Below are positions 18,146 through 26,417 of a DNA stretch of 64,000 bases, in pieces. Positions within the stretch are counted from its first letter, which is position 1, and each line of letters starts with the position of its first letter. A model generated the notes under the pieces. The model was not told where the DNA came from, made no database searches, and worked only from the letters and a program-made list of their open reading frames with translations. The DNA lies in the NCBI GenBank assembly GCA_026707325.1, contig JAPOXA010000113.1, positions 1-64,000 on the forward strand, given 5' to 3'. The DNA comes from Acidobacteriota bacterium (GTDB lineage Bacteria; Acidobacteriota; Thermoanaerobaculia; Multivoradales; Multivoraceae). The translations under genes were made by a program, and so were the position numbers.

Positions 18146-19405
18146 ATGAAGTTCACTCGGACATGCGTTCTGATCGCGGTTCCCGCGCTGCTGGCGGTTT
18201 CATGCGCCCCGCGTGAACTCGTCACCCTGCCGGAGATCGACACGTCGGGTTCGCCTGACGGCATCGTCGACCTGCCGGCCGACGTGCCGGAGGTGTTCCA
18301 CGAGCACTTCAACCGGTACGCCTACGTGCCGACGCCGGACGGGAGGCGGATCCACTTCCTCGTCTCGGACGTCTGGACCCGCGACCAGATCAAGCACGGC
18401 CTGAACGTGATGGAGCATCTGCTGGCCGACTTCCCGGGCTCGGCCTACGGCGACGACAAGTCCGCTATCGCGAGTGCCATGGCCGACCGCAAGGCGACGA
18501 TGGTCTTCTTCAACACGGAAGAGGAACTGAACGCCGCGATGCGGTCCGGGCTGGCGAGGGCGACCGACCTCAGCATGCAGGACCTGCGCGCGAACGAGTG
18601 TCCGGCACCGGGCGACGCGGACTACATGGCCCACGTCACCCGCGACGCCTCGTACGAGGAGATCTGGCACCTGATCCACGACTACGGGATCAAGCCGACG
18701 CTGCCCGAGATGATCGCCGAGATGCGCGTGGCGAACGACGTCGCCGAGGCGAACGGCTGGCGCGGCTGGCCCGACGACGAGCCGCAGGAGCACCCGAACG
18801 AGTACGTGGGCGTGCTGATCGACAACTACTACGACCTCTGGACCGTGCCGCCGACCATGTACGAGGCTGTGGACATCGAGCCCGGCGAGATTCCCGATGG
18901 TCAGTCGCACTTCGGCCGTTACTTCGCGGGGAGCAGGTCCGCCATGCTCGAGGACGATCCGCTGGGCTTCAACCTGATCCGGAAGTTCGTGCCGCCCCAC
19001 CTGACCTACACGTCCGAACTGCCGCTCGACTTCACCGGGACCTTCTCGATGACGTTCGATCCGGAGGCGCGGTACACGATGAAGACGCAGCATCTGCGGA
19101 ACGTTGCGCTCACCGGTGACGGCGACGCAAACCTGCGGGGCAACGCTCACGACAACGTGCTCACCGGCAACGCCGGCGAGAACCGGCTCGAGGGCGGCGC
19201 CGGCAACGACACGCTGGATGGCGGCGCCGGCGACGACACCGCGGTGTTCAGCGGTCGGGCGGCCGAGTACGAAGTGACCCGGGACGGCGCCGGAGCGACG
19301 GTGACCGACTCGCAGCCGGACCGGGACGGGACCGACACGCTGCGGGGCGTGGAGTCCCTGGAGTTCAGCGACGAAACCGTCCAGCTACCGGACTCGGAGG
19401 AGTAG
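18146..19405 (+). CDS. Lipoprotein with RTX-type calcium-binding C-terminus (tandem copy 2)
   Basis: 419 residues, starting 3 bp after copy 1. The signal peptide ends LLAVSC, followed by CAPRELVTLPEIDTSGSPDG, identical to copy 1 across this stretch, and similarity continues through the YEEIWHLIHDYG domain to the RTX nonapeptides (GNAGENRLEGGAGNDTLDGG). It lacks the repeat insertion. The N-terminal domain is also detectable in the gene at 20117, so three members of one unnamed family lie together. The function is unknown; a Ca2+-stabilised surface protein is a reasonable inference. The closeness of the two copies points to recent duplication. Confidence 0.82.
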   Translation: MKFTRTCVLIAVPALLAVSCAPRELVTLPEIDTSGSPDGIVDLPADVPEVFHEHFNRYAYVPTPDGRRIHFLVSDVWTRDQIKHGLNVMEHLLADFPGSAYGDDKSAIASAMADRKATMVFFNTEEELNAAMRSGLARATDLSMQDLRANECPAPGDADYMAHVTRDASYEEIWHLIHDYGIKPTLPEMIAEMRVANDVAEANGWRGWPDDEPQEHPNEYVGVLIDNYYDLWTVPPTMYEAVDIEPGEIPDGQSHFGRYFAGSRSAMLEDDPLGFNLIRKFVPPHLTYTSELPLDFTGTFSMTFDPEARYTMKTQHLRNVALTGDGDANLRGNAHDNVLTGNAGENRLEGGAGNDTLDGGAGDDTAVFSGRAAEYEVTRDGAGATVTDSQPDRDGTDTLRGVESLEFSDETVQLPDSEE

Positions 19406-19409
19406 ATGA

Positions 19410-19454
19410 CTGGGTGCGCCGGTCTTCCGACCCGCTGCCGCCGAAGGCGCCCAG
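19410..19454 (+). repeat. Palindromic repeat copy 4, between genes
   Basis: Starts CTGGGTGCGCC four bases after the stop of the second RTX lipoprotein and ends GGCGCCCAG, so the outer arms pair. The interior CGGTCTTCCGACCCG matches copy 1 more than copies 2 and 3. It separates the lipoprotein genes from the HD gene, which appears to have its own promoter. Confidence 0.58.
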
Positions 19455-19482
19455 TTCCATGCAAGTTGGATACGGTTGCCGG

Positions 19483-20082
19483 ATGCACGAACGGCACGGA
19501 CGACTCGCGCAGCAGATGCGCTTTCTGGTCGAAGTCGACCGGCTCAAGCAGGTGCTGCGGCGCACGTCGATCGTCGGCAACGACCGGCGCGAGAACTCCG
19601 CGGAGCACTCGTGGCACGTGACCTTGATGGCGCTGGTGCTGTCCGAGCACGCGGCCGCTTCGGGGCTCGATCAGCTCAAGGTGCTGAAGATGCTGATCGT
19701 GCACGACCTCGTCGAGATCGATGCGGGCGACACGTTCGTCTACGACCAGGCGGGCCTCGAGGATCAGGCCGAACGCGAAGAGCGGGCGGCGGAGCGGATC
19801 TTCGGCCTGCTGCCGGCCGAGAGCGGGGCCGAGTTGCGGGCCGTCTGGGACGAGTTCGAGGCACGCCAGAGCCCCGAGGCGAAGTTCGCCAGGGCGCTGG
19901 ACCGCCTGCAGCCGATGGTGCTGAACTACGTCAACGGCGGCGGGCCGTGGCAGCAGCACGGCATCCGTGCCGACCAGGTACGCGAGATCAACGGCTGCAT
20001 CGAGGACGGCGCGCCCGAACTCTGGCGCTACGCCGAGGAACTGATCGAAGACGCCGTCCGGCGCGAACTCCTGGCTCCTTGA
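19483..20082 (+). CDS. HD-domain hydrolase (YfbR/HDDC2-like)
   Basis: 199 residues. An HD-superfamily phosphohydrolase with the ordered metal ligands: His in ENSAEHSWHVTLMAL, the HD pair in KMLIVHDLVEIDAGD, and Asp in ALDRLQPMVLNY. This matches the YfbR/HDDC2 group, which dephosphorylates deoxynucleoside 5'-monophosphates in the cytoplasm. ATG 19483 (MHERHGRLAQQMRFLVEVDRL) is chosen because it fits the family N-terminus and has TACGGT at 19471-19476, 6 nt upstream, consistent with a leaderless transcript. An ATG at 19459 is the alternative. Its cytoplasmic function is unlike its exported neighbours. Confidence 0.86.
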   Translation: MHERHGRLAQQMRFLVEVDRLKQVLRRTSIVGNDRRENSAEHSWHVTLMALVLSEHAAASGLDQLKVLKMLIVHDLVEIDAGDTFVYDQAGLEDQAEREERAAERIFGLLPAESGAELRAVWDEFEARQSPEAKFARALDRLQPMVLNYVNGGGPWQQHGIRADQVREINGCIEDGAPELWRYAEELIEDAVRRELLAP

Positions 20083-20116
20083 GTTCGCCGCATTGGGGCG
20101 GCCAGGAGGACGAACC

Positions 20117-22261
20117 ATGAAGACGACTCTTGCGCTACTGGGTTCGATCGTCGTCGCCGCCTGCGCCGGCGCGCCCGACAGAAGCGAGCCGACGAACGAA
20201 ATCGCCTGGGTCAAGAAAGTAATGGTCCACGGCGTGCCGATCTACGCCACGAACACGACCGGCGACGACAAGCTCCTCCACGCGGCGGGCGTTCTCGCCC
20301 AGTTCCTCGACAACGACGAGGACGGCGAGATCGACAACCCGAAGGTCCACCAGGCGATGCTGGACACCGGCGGCACGATCGTCATGACCGGCACCCAGGA
20401 CGAGGCACACGAGATGGACTGGAGGAACGCGCCCCGGGGCCAGGGCCTCTACGACGAGGAAACCGAGATCGACGCCCGCGCGCGCGGCGTGTTCGACGCG
20501 GCCCTGGAAGAGATTTGGCACATGGTCACCGACAACGGCTACGGCGTCGCCTATCCGGAGGTGTTCGGGACGGAGCCGGGCACGGCCCTGACCGACGCGA
20601 TGGACATCGCTCGCGGCGGCGCCTTCGACGGACCGCCGGACGAGTACCCGGAGGGTGCCTGGTACACCTACGACGACGTGACCTGCGACTACGGCTGCAT
20701 GGCCTCCGAGTACATCTACTGGGTGTACACGTCGATGATCGGCGCCCAGGACCTGCCGGGGCGGCTCGACCAGATCGGCCACGAGTGGCCGCTCAACACG
20801 CCCGAGAAGCTGCAGGAGGGGGAGCCGGTCCTGTACGAGATCCTGAGCGACCCCGAGTACCGGATCCCGATGGTCATTCCGGACGGGAACTACGAGGGCG
20901 CGCCTCTGGAGATCGAGCCGTACGAGTTCCGCTCTCCGTACGAAGCGGCGAACCGGAAGATCCGGCGCGACAAGTTCGATCTCGTGCTCCCGGAGATCAT
21001 GAGGGAGCGCGGCGTCGACATGTGGATCCACGTGATGAGGGAGTCGATTCCCGACTCCTTCGGCATCGACGAGCTCGGCAGCGCCTCCGGCGTCTTCGTG
21101 TTCACGGACCGGGGCGGCGACCGGATCGAGCGGGCCATCCTCGGACGGCGCTGGGGCGCCACGCAACGTGGTTGGGGCGAGACGGACTACCGGCACGTCG
21201 AAGAGAGCGGCGCCTACGACATCGTGGCGCCCGCGGTCCGGGTCCAGGAGCCGGTCGGCGGCCCGTTGACGGAGTACGACTATCGCTTCGAGGGGCTCCG
21301 GGACTTCGTCGCGGAGCGCGACCCGGACGTCATCGCCGTCAACTTCAAGCACGAGCTGGGCCCGTGGCCGACCTACCGGGGCGAGGTCGACGGCCTTTCG
21401 CACACCGACTACCTCTTGCTCTCCGAGGAGCTCGGCGACAGGTACGCGAGTCGGCTGATCTCGTCCGAATGGCTGATGATGGACTACATCAACCACCAGG
21501 TGCCGAGCGAGGTCGAACTGCTCAAGCGGCTGCGGCGCGACGAACTCTGGCGGTTCGAGGACGCGCTGGACGCGATCGAGCCGGGCGTCACCAGGGTCGA
21601 CGAGGCGCGGCTCACCGTGATGCGCCGCATGCGGACCGGTCAGTCGCAGCGTGGCCGCAGCGAGGGTTGGGAGGACGCCGTCGTCCAGGGCGGCGACGTC
21701 GTCACGAACCCGAGCATCGGCATGTACGCCTACGTGCTGCGCGAGGGCGAGACGGAGCCACCGCCCGAGATCCAGGAGCTCTGGGCCGAGTACCTGAAGG
21801 TCGACGCGATCCTGGCGGAGACGATCAAGGCGGGCCGGACTCCGCGCGAGATCATCGAGGACTACACGGCCAGGTTCGAGGAAGCCGGCATCGTCGTCCG
21901 CGACAACCAGCTCCACATGGTGTCAGCCAAGAACGACTACCCGGCCTACGTCGCCGGCTTCGACACGACGAAGACACACATTTCCATGGACTCCCACGGC
22001 CAGACGAAGGGCGCCCGGCCGCAGTCCGTCGAGACCTACTTCGGCCCCCGGATCGGCTCGCTCGGCCCGGACTGGTCGAAGGACATTCCGCTCGCGCCGC
22101 ACCACCACTTCGTCATCGAGTACTTCTTCTACCTGCCCTCGCCGGGCCCGGAAGGGCAGGACCAGTACCTGTTCTGGTGGGCCCACGAGGAGGCCTTGGC
22201 GACAGAGGACGGCATCGAGTTCCTGTCGCCGCCGCAGACGGAGCTCATCCTCATCCGCTGA
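20117..22261 (+). CDS. Lipoprotein fusing the EEIWH-type domain to an M24-like (Xaa-Pro peptidase fold) domain
   Basis: 714 residues with SD AGGAGG and a lipobox (VVAAC, Cys16). Residues about 30-270 resemble the two RTX lipoproteins upstream (DAALEEIWHMVTDNGYGVAYPE; YIYWVYTSMIG), without RTX repeats. From about 280 (ANRKIRRDKFDLVLPEIMRE) the protein looks like creatinase/Xaa-Pro aminopeptidase: a creatinase-like N-domain, then a pita-bread-like domain (EPGVTRVDEARLTVMRRM; HHHFVIEYFFYLP; ALATEDGIEFLSPPQ). The usual metal set of two Asp, one His and two Glu is not clear, so it may be catalytically altered. Its stop abuts the stop of the convergent sulfatase (TGATCA). Confidence 0.75.
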   Translation: MKTTLALLGSIVVAACAGAPDRSEPTNEIAWVKKVMVHGVPIYATNTTGDDKLLHAAGVLAQFLDNDEDGEIDNPKVHQAMLDTGGTIVMTGTQDEAHEMDWRNAPRGQGLYDEETEIDARARGVFDAALEEIWHMVTDNGYGVAYPEVFGTEPGTALTDAMDIARGGAFDGPPDEYPEGAWYTYDDVTCDYGCMASEYIYWVYTSMIGAQDLPGRLDQIGHEWPLNTPEKLQEGEPVLYEILSDPEYRIPMVIPDGNYEGAPLEIEPYEFRSPYEAANRKIRRDKFDLVLPEIMRERGVDMWIHVMRESIPDSFGIDELGSASGVFVFTDRGGDRIERAILGRRWGATQRGWGETDYRHVEESGAYDIVAPAVRVQEPVGGPLTEYDYRFEGLRDFVAERDPDVIAVNFKHELGPWPTYRGEVDGLSHTDYLLLSEELGDRYASRLISSEWLMMDYINHQVPSEVELLKRLRRDELWRFEDALDAIEPGVTRVDEARLTVMRRMRTGQSQRGRSEGWEDAVVQGGDVVTNPSIGMYAYVLREGETEPPPEIQELWAEYLKVDAILAETIKAGRTPREIIEDYTARFEEAGIVVRDNQLHMVSAKNDYPAYVAGFDTTKTHISMDSHGQTKGARPQSVETYFGPRIGSLGPDWSKDIPLAPHHHFVIEYFFYLPSPGPEGQDQYLFWWAHEEALATEDGIEFLSPPQTELILIR

Positions 22262-23740
22262 TCAGACGAGCAGTTTCTCCAGCCGCGCCACGACGTCCGG
22301 GTGTGCGGCCGCGATGTTCTCGTCCTCCCACGGGTCGGCCTCGAGGTCGTACAGCTCCTGCTCCTCGTGGAAGCCGTCGACCAGCTTGTAGCGGTGGTCC
22401 TGGACGAGCCGGAACCGGCCGCTCGGCGCTCTCGCCGAGGTGAGCGCCGAGCGGACGTGCTCGCGGTGCTCGCCTACGCCCGCGTCCAGCAGGGGCCTGA
22501 GCGATCGGCTCTGCATCTCCTCGGGGACGTCGACCTCCCCGTAGTCCAGGCTGGTCGCGGCCAGGTCCATGTTGGTGACCAGGGCGTCGCTCCGCGTGCC
22601 GGCGGCGATGCCCGGGCCGGCCATGACCAGGGGCACCTTCCACGACGCCTCGTGGGGAATCGACTTGCCCCAGTAGTCGTGGTCGCCGAGCATCTCGCCG
22701 TGGTCGCTGGTGTAGATGACGATCGTGTCGTCCAGCTCGCCGCGCTCCACCAGCCGCTCCTCGTAGAGCCCGATCCAGCGGTCGATGTTCTCGATCATCG
22801 CCGCGTAGTTCTGGCGGATGCGCACGTGATGATCGGGCGTGAACGGCGACGGCGGCGCGAGCTGTTGGCCGCCCCGTGCGATGCCGTGGTAGTTGTGCGG
22901 CTGCGGGAAGTCCTCGATCACCCGGTCGGGCCCGCGGTACTCCCGCTCCATCCGCTCCGTGATGTCCATCGGCGGGTGCGGCCCGTTGAAGTTGACGATC
23001 AGGAACCAGGGACTGCCCTCCGGGACGCCGTCCAGCAGCTCCATTCCGGTGCGGGCCGTGTAGTTGTCCTTGTAGGCGTGGTCGCCGATCGGAGTCGGGT
23101 CCGTCATCCCCCACCAGTTGAGGTGCCGGGGCTCCCGCCGCTCCTCTATGTCGGCGTTGTGGATGTCCTTGAGCGGCGGGTCGAGCGAGTCGAGCCAGAA
23201 CCCGTAAGGCTCGCTGTCGCCGCCGCCCTTGCTGCCCGTGATCAGCATGTCGGAGAAGCCCCACTCCTCCATGTGCAGCTTGCCATCGGGGCGCCGGCCG
23301 GCGGGACCCTTGTGCAGGTCGATCTTCCCGCACCCCATCGTGTGGTAGCCGCTGTCGTGCAGGTGCTTGTAGAAGGTCGGCCGGAGCGCCGCGTTGTACA
23401 CGTCGCGGTTCCGTTCGACCGTGCAGTTCTCGTACTCCATGCCGGACGCCAGGCAGGACCGCGACGGGCCGCACACCGGCGACGGCACGACCGCCCGCGT
23501 GAAGTCGGCGCCGCGCGCCGCCAGCGCGTCGAGGTGCGGCGTGGGAACCGGGACGTCCGGGTTCCGACCCACCCAGTCGTACCGGTGCTGGTCCGAGATG
23601 AGCAGCAGGATGTTCGGCCGCCTGATCGCGCGCGGGCCCGGGATCTGGGCGTCGCCGCAGCCGGTGAGAGCGGCCGCTGTCGCGGCGGCGCCGGAGACGA
23701 GAACCTCGCGTCGGGAGAGAAGGTGGTCTCGACGGTTCAT
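22262..23740 (-). CDS. Tat-exported lipoprotein sulfatase (choline-sulfatase-like group)
   Basis: 492 residues. The Tat signal SRREVLVSG at 9-17 and lipobox LTGC (Cys28) indicate folded export and lipid anchoring. The sulfatase core has PNILLLISDQHRYD with the metal Asp, Cys90 in VCGPSRSCLASG as the formylglycine site, GKIDLHKG, NFNGPHPPMDI and IYTSDHGEMLGDHDYWGK near the C-terminal metal site. SD AAGGAG precedes ATG 23740. The gene is divergent from a closely related sulfatase at 23857; the pair shares motif order and length. Formylglycine maturation must be supplied from elsewhere in the genome. The substrate is unknown. Confidence 0.9.
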   Translation of the reverse strand: MNRRDHLLSRREVLVSGAAATAAALTGCGDAQIPGPRAIRRPNILLLISDQHRYDWVGRNPDVPVPTPHLDALAARGADFTRAVVPSPVCGPSRSCLASGMEYENCTVERNRDVYNAALRPTFYKHLHDSGYHTMGCGKIDLHKGPAGRRPDGKLHMEEWGFSDMLITGSKGGGDSEPYGFWLDSLDPPLKDIHNADIEERREPRHLNWWGMTDPTPIGDHAYKDNYTARTGMELLDGVPEGSPWFLIVNFNGPHPPMDITERMEREYRGPDRVIEDFPQPHNYHGIARGGQQLAPPSPFTPDHHVRIRQNYAAMIENIDRWIGLYEERLVERGELDDTIVIYTSDHGEMLGDHDYWGKSIPHEASWKVPLVMAGPGIAAGTRSDALVTNMDLAATSLDYGEVDVPEEMQSRSLRPLLDAGVGEHREHVRSALTSARAPSGRFRLVQDHRYKLVDGFHEEQELYDLEADPWEDENIAAAHPDVVARLEKLLV

Positions 23741-23777
23741 GACGGCTCCTTGCCTGGCCGCTGCGGCCTGTCTATTC

Positions 23778-23796
23778 TTGTTGGAAGTTCCTACAA
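23778..23796. promoter_or_regulatory. 19-bp dyad between the divergent sulfatase genes
   Basis: TTGTTGGAA-G-TTCCTACAA: 8 of 9 positions of the arms pair around a central G. It lies 38 bp from the minus-strand sulfatase start and 61 bp from the plus-strand start. TACAAT at 23792-23797 overlaps the right arm and could be a -10 for the plus gene. The position suits a shared operator for both sulfatases; no regulator gene is adjacent. Confidence 0.45.
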
Positions 23797-23856
23797 TGTT
23801 AGCAGCAGGCGGTCGTGTCTGGCGGAGGTACGGCGCCGTTGCGGGAGGCAGGCAGC

Positions 23857-25332
23857 ATGAACGACAAGAGCACTCGGCGCGAGTTCCTGCGGCAATCGTC
23901 GAGCCTGGTCGCCGGAAGCGGTCTGGCGGGCCTCGCTGGCGCTTGCGCGGATCGGAGTTCCCGGGCGCCGGCCGAAGCGGCGGGACGCCGGCCCAACTTC
24001 CTCTTCTTCTTCCCCGATCAGCACCGATACGACTGGATCGGCCTCGACGGCTACCCGGCGCCCCTGGCCACACCGAACATGGCCCGTCTCGCGCGCACGG
24101 GAGTGAATTTCACTTCCGCTGTCTGCGCGGCGCCGACCTGTGCGCCGTCGCGGTCCTGTCTTGCCTCCGGCATGGAGTACGACCGCTGCGGCGTGCGGGA
24201 CAACCAGTACGACTATCCGGTCGACCGCCCGACCTATCACGGTCTGCTCCGCGACAACGGCTACCACACGATGGCCTGCGGCAAGCTGGACCTGTCGAAG
24301 GGAAGCAGCGACTGGGGTCTGGACGGCACGAACCGGGCCGATGCCTGGGGCTTCTCCGCGATGATCAACAACGCCGGCAAGGGTGCCGGCATGTACTACC
24401 TCCGGGAGCCGTTCGGCCCGAGCGACCCGTACTACGCCTACCTGGACTCTCTGGAACCGCCGCAGGGGCGGATCTGCGCCGAGGACATGACGAGGCGGAA
24501 CGCGAGCAGGCCCGAGGGTTGGTGGGGAGACACGACCCCCTCACCCCTCGGCCCCGAGGCGTACTGCGACAACTGGATCGCTAGCAACGGTCTCGACCTG
24601 CTCGAACAGGCGCCGGTAGACAAGCCCTGGCACCTGGTCGTGAACTTCGTCGGTCCTCATCCGCCGATGGACATCACGCGGGAGATGGACCAGACAGTGC
24701 GCGGCCCCGAGCGCGTCCTCGACGGACTGGGTTTGCCGCACAACTACACCGGTTCGTTCACGGCCGAGCAGCACCTGGGCTCACGCCGGAACTACGCCGC
24801 GATGATCGAGAACATCGACATGTGGCTCGGCCGCTACATCGACTGGCTGGAGGAGAGGGGGCAGCTCGAAAACACGATCATCGTCTACTCCTCGGACCAC
24901 GGCGAGATGCTCGGTGAGCACGGGCGCTGGGGCAAGGGCGTGCCGTACCGGGCCTCGGTCGGCGTGCCGCTGCTCGTGGCCGGGCCGGGAGTCCGTCGGG
25001 GCTTTCAGACTGGCACTCCGGTCTCGATCATGGACCTCGCGGCGACCTTCCTCGACTACGGCGGCGTGGACGTCCCGATGGAGATGGATAGCCGCTCGCT
25101 CCGGCCGCTGCTCGAAGGTGAGATCGACAGCCACCGCGAGGTCGTGCTCTCGGGCCTGCGGGACTTCAGGATGGTCTGGGACGGCCGCTACAAACTGGTC
25201 CGGGACTACGGCGACCGAGAGTGGCGGCTGTGGGACCTGCTGGCCGACCCGGAGGAGTCGCGGAACCTGGCCTCCTGGCAGCCGGACCAGGTGCGGCGCC
25301 TGCGAGAGCAGTTGCCTGAGCGGCGGGCCTAG
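23857..25332 (+). CDS. Tat-exported lipoprotein sulfatase (paralogue)
   Basis: 491 residues. The Tat motif TRREFLRQ at 6-13 and lipobox LAGAC (Cys30) match the divergent paralogue's export route. Sulfatase motifs: PNFLFFFPDQHRYDW, Cys95 in TCAPSRSCLASGMEYD (formylglycine site), GKLDLSKG, NFVGPHPPMDI and YSSDHGEMLGEHGRWGKG. GGGAGGCAG before ATG 23857 is a suitable SD. Sequence between the motifs differs more than the motifs themselves, so the two enzymes probably cleave related but distinct sulfate esters. The gene is followed after 22 bp by the convergent aldo/keto reductase. Confidence 0.9.
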   Translation: MNDKSTRREFLRQSSSLVAGSGLAGLAGACADRSSRAPAEAAGRRPNFLFFFPDQHRYDWIGLDGYPAPLATPNMARLARTGVNFTSAVCAAPTCAPSRSCLASGMEYDRCGVRDNQYDYPVDRPTYHGLLRDNGYHTMACGKLDLSKGSSDWGLDGTNRADAWGFSAMINNAGKGAGMYYLREPFGPSDPYYAYLDSLEPPQGRICAEDMTRRNASRPEGWWGDTTPSPLGPEAYCDNWIASNGLDLLEQAPVDKPWHLVVNFVGPHPPMDITREMDQTVRGPERVLDGLGLPHNYTGSFTAEQHLGSRRNYAAMIENIDMWLGRYIDWLEERGQLENTIIVYSSDHGEMLGEHGRWGKGVPYRASVGVPLLVAGPGVRRGFQTGTPVSIMDLAATFLDYGGVDVPMEMDSRSLRPLLEGEIDSHREVVLSGLRDFRMVWDGRYKLVRDYGDREWRLWDLLADPEESRNLASWQPDQVRRLREQLPERRA

Positions 25333-25354
25333 CAGGCGAGGGTGCACTAGACGG

Positions 25355-26401
25355 CTACCAGGTGGGTTGCGTCTTCATCCAGCCCGAGGTGTTGTGGAAG
25401 TCCGACACGGCGCTGCCGGGCGGGACCAGGGCATCGCAGGCGGCGGCGATCTCCGGCTCGAGCGTCATCTCCTGGACCGCGACGAGCTCGTCGACGTGCT
25501 CGAGCTTCCTGGGGCCGATCAGCGGCGCGGTGATGCCCGGCTGGTCCTTGCACCAGAGGATCGCCAACTGCGCCGGCGTGATGCTGGCCTCGGCCGCCAG
25601 CCTCGCGAACTCGACGCCGACCCGAACCGCGCGTTCCGTGACCCGCCGCGCGTAGTACTTGCCGAGCAGGTCGGCTCGCGAGCCCTCGGGATAGCTCGCC
25701 GCATCGGAGTACCGCCCGGCCAGCACGCCCATTCCGAGCGGCGCCCACGCCAGGATGCCGAGGCCGTGCCTCTGGCAGAGCGGGATCAGCTCGTTCTCGA
25801 TCCGGCGGTCGAGCAGGTTGTAGGGCGCCTGCTCGGAGGAGAAGCGCACGTAGTCCTTCAGTTCGCTCACCATGAGCGCTTCCATCACGCCCCAGGCGGG
25901 GTACGTCGAGCAGCCGATGTAGCGGACCTTGCCGGCCCGCACCAGGTCGTCGAACGCTCGCAACGTCTCGTCGATCGGGATGCCGAAGTCCGGCCGGTGG
26001 GTCTGGTACAGGTCGATGTGGTCCGTCTGCAGCCGGCGCAGCGCCGCGTCACAGGCGTTCATGATGCCCGCCCGGGAAAGCCCCTGTTCGTTCGGATTCT
26101 GGCCCGGCACGTGTTCGGTCCTGGCCAGACCGGTCTCGTCGTCGAACTCGCCAGGGTAGATCTTCGTCGAGATCAGGACCTCGTGACGCCGGCCGCTCTC
26201 CTTCAGCACGCTGCCGACGATCCGCTCGGCGAGACCGTCGCCGTAGATGTGACCGAGGTCGATCAGGTTCACGCCGGCGTCGAGCGTCCGCTCGATCATC
26301 CGCCGGGCCTCGTCTTCCGGCGTCACGTCGCCGAAGTTGCTCGTGCCGAGCCCTAGCGGCGAGACCTTCAGGCCGGTGCGGCCGAGCGTGCGGTACTCCA
26401 T
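25355..26401 (-). CDS. Aldo/keto reductase
   Basis: 348-residue NADPH-dependent oxidoreductase with a TIM-barrel fold. The catalytic tetrad is complete: Asp48 and Tyr53 (NLIDLGHIYGDG), Lys80 (ISTKI) and His135 (YQTHRPD). The C-terminal cofactor segment includes APLIGPRKLEHVDE. Sequence style matches the YghZ/voltage-gated-channel-beta-like AKR group; the substrate is unknown. It is the last gene of a four-gene minus-strand set, 16 bp after the DUF885 gene. TAGGCT lies 9 nt before its ATG, so it may also have its own promoter. Confidence 0.88.
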   Translation of the reverse strand: MEYRTLGRTGLKVSPLGLGTSNFGDVTPEDEARRMIERTLDAGVNLIDLGHIYGDGLAERIVGSVLKESGRRHEVLISTKIYPGEFDDETGLARTEHVPGQNPNEQGLSRAGIMNACDAALRRLQTDHIDLYQTHRPDFGIPIDETLRAFDDLVRAGKVRYIGCSTYPAWGVMEALMVSELKDYVRFSSEQAPYNLLDRRIENELIPLCQRHGLGILAWAPLGMGVLAGRYSDAASYPEGSRADLLGKYYARRVTERAVRVGVEFARLAAEASITPAQLAILWCKDQPGITAPLIGPRKLEHVDELVAVQEMTLEPEIAAACDALVPPGSAVSDFHNTSGWMKTQPTW

Positions 26402-26417
26402 CGGGCGGGCAGCCTAC

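Noticed and set aside
13848..19454. Palindromic repeats considered as a CRISPR array
   Set aside because: Copies are kilobases apart, differ in sequence and have no regular spacers; no cas genes are present.
19459..19482. Upstream ATG as start of the HD hydrolase
   Set aside because: The eight extra residues do not match the family N-terminus, and the TACGGT element would lie inside the coding sequence.
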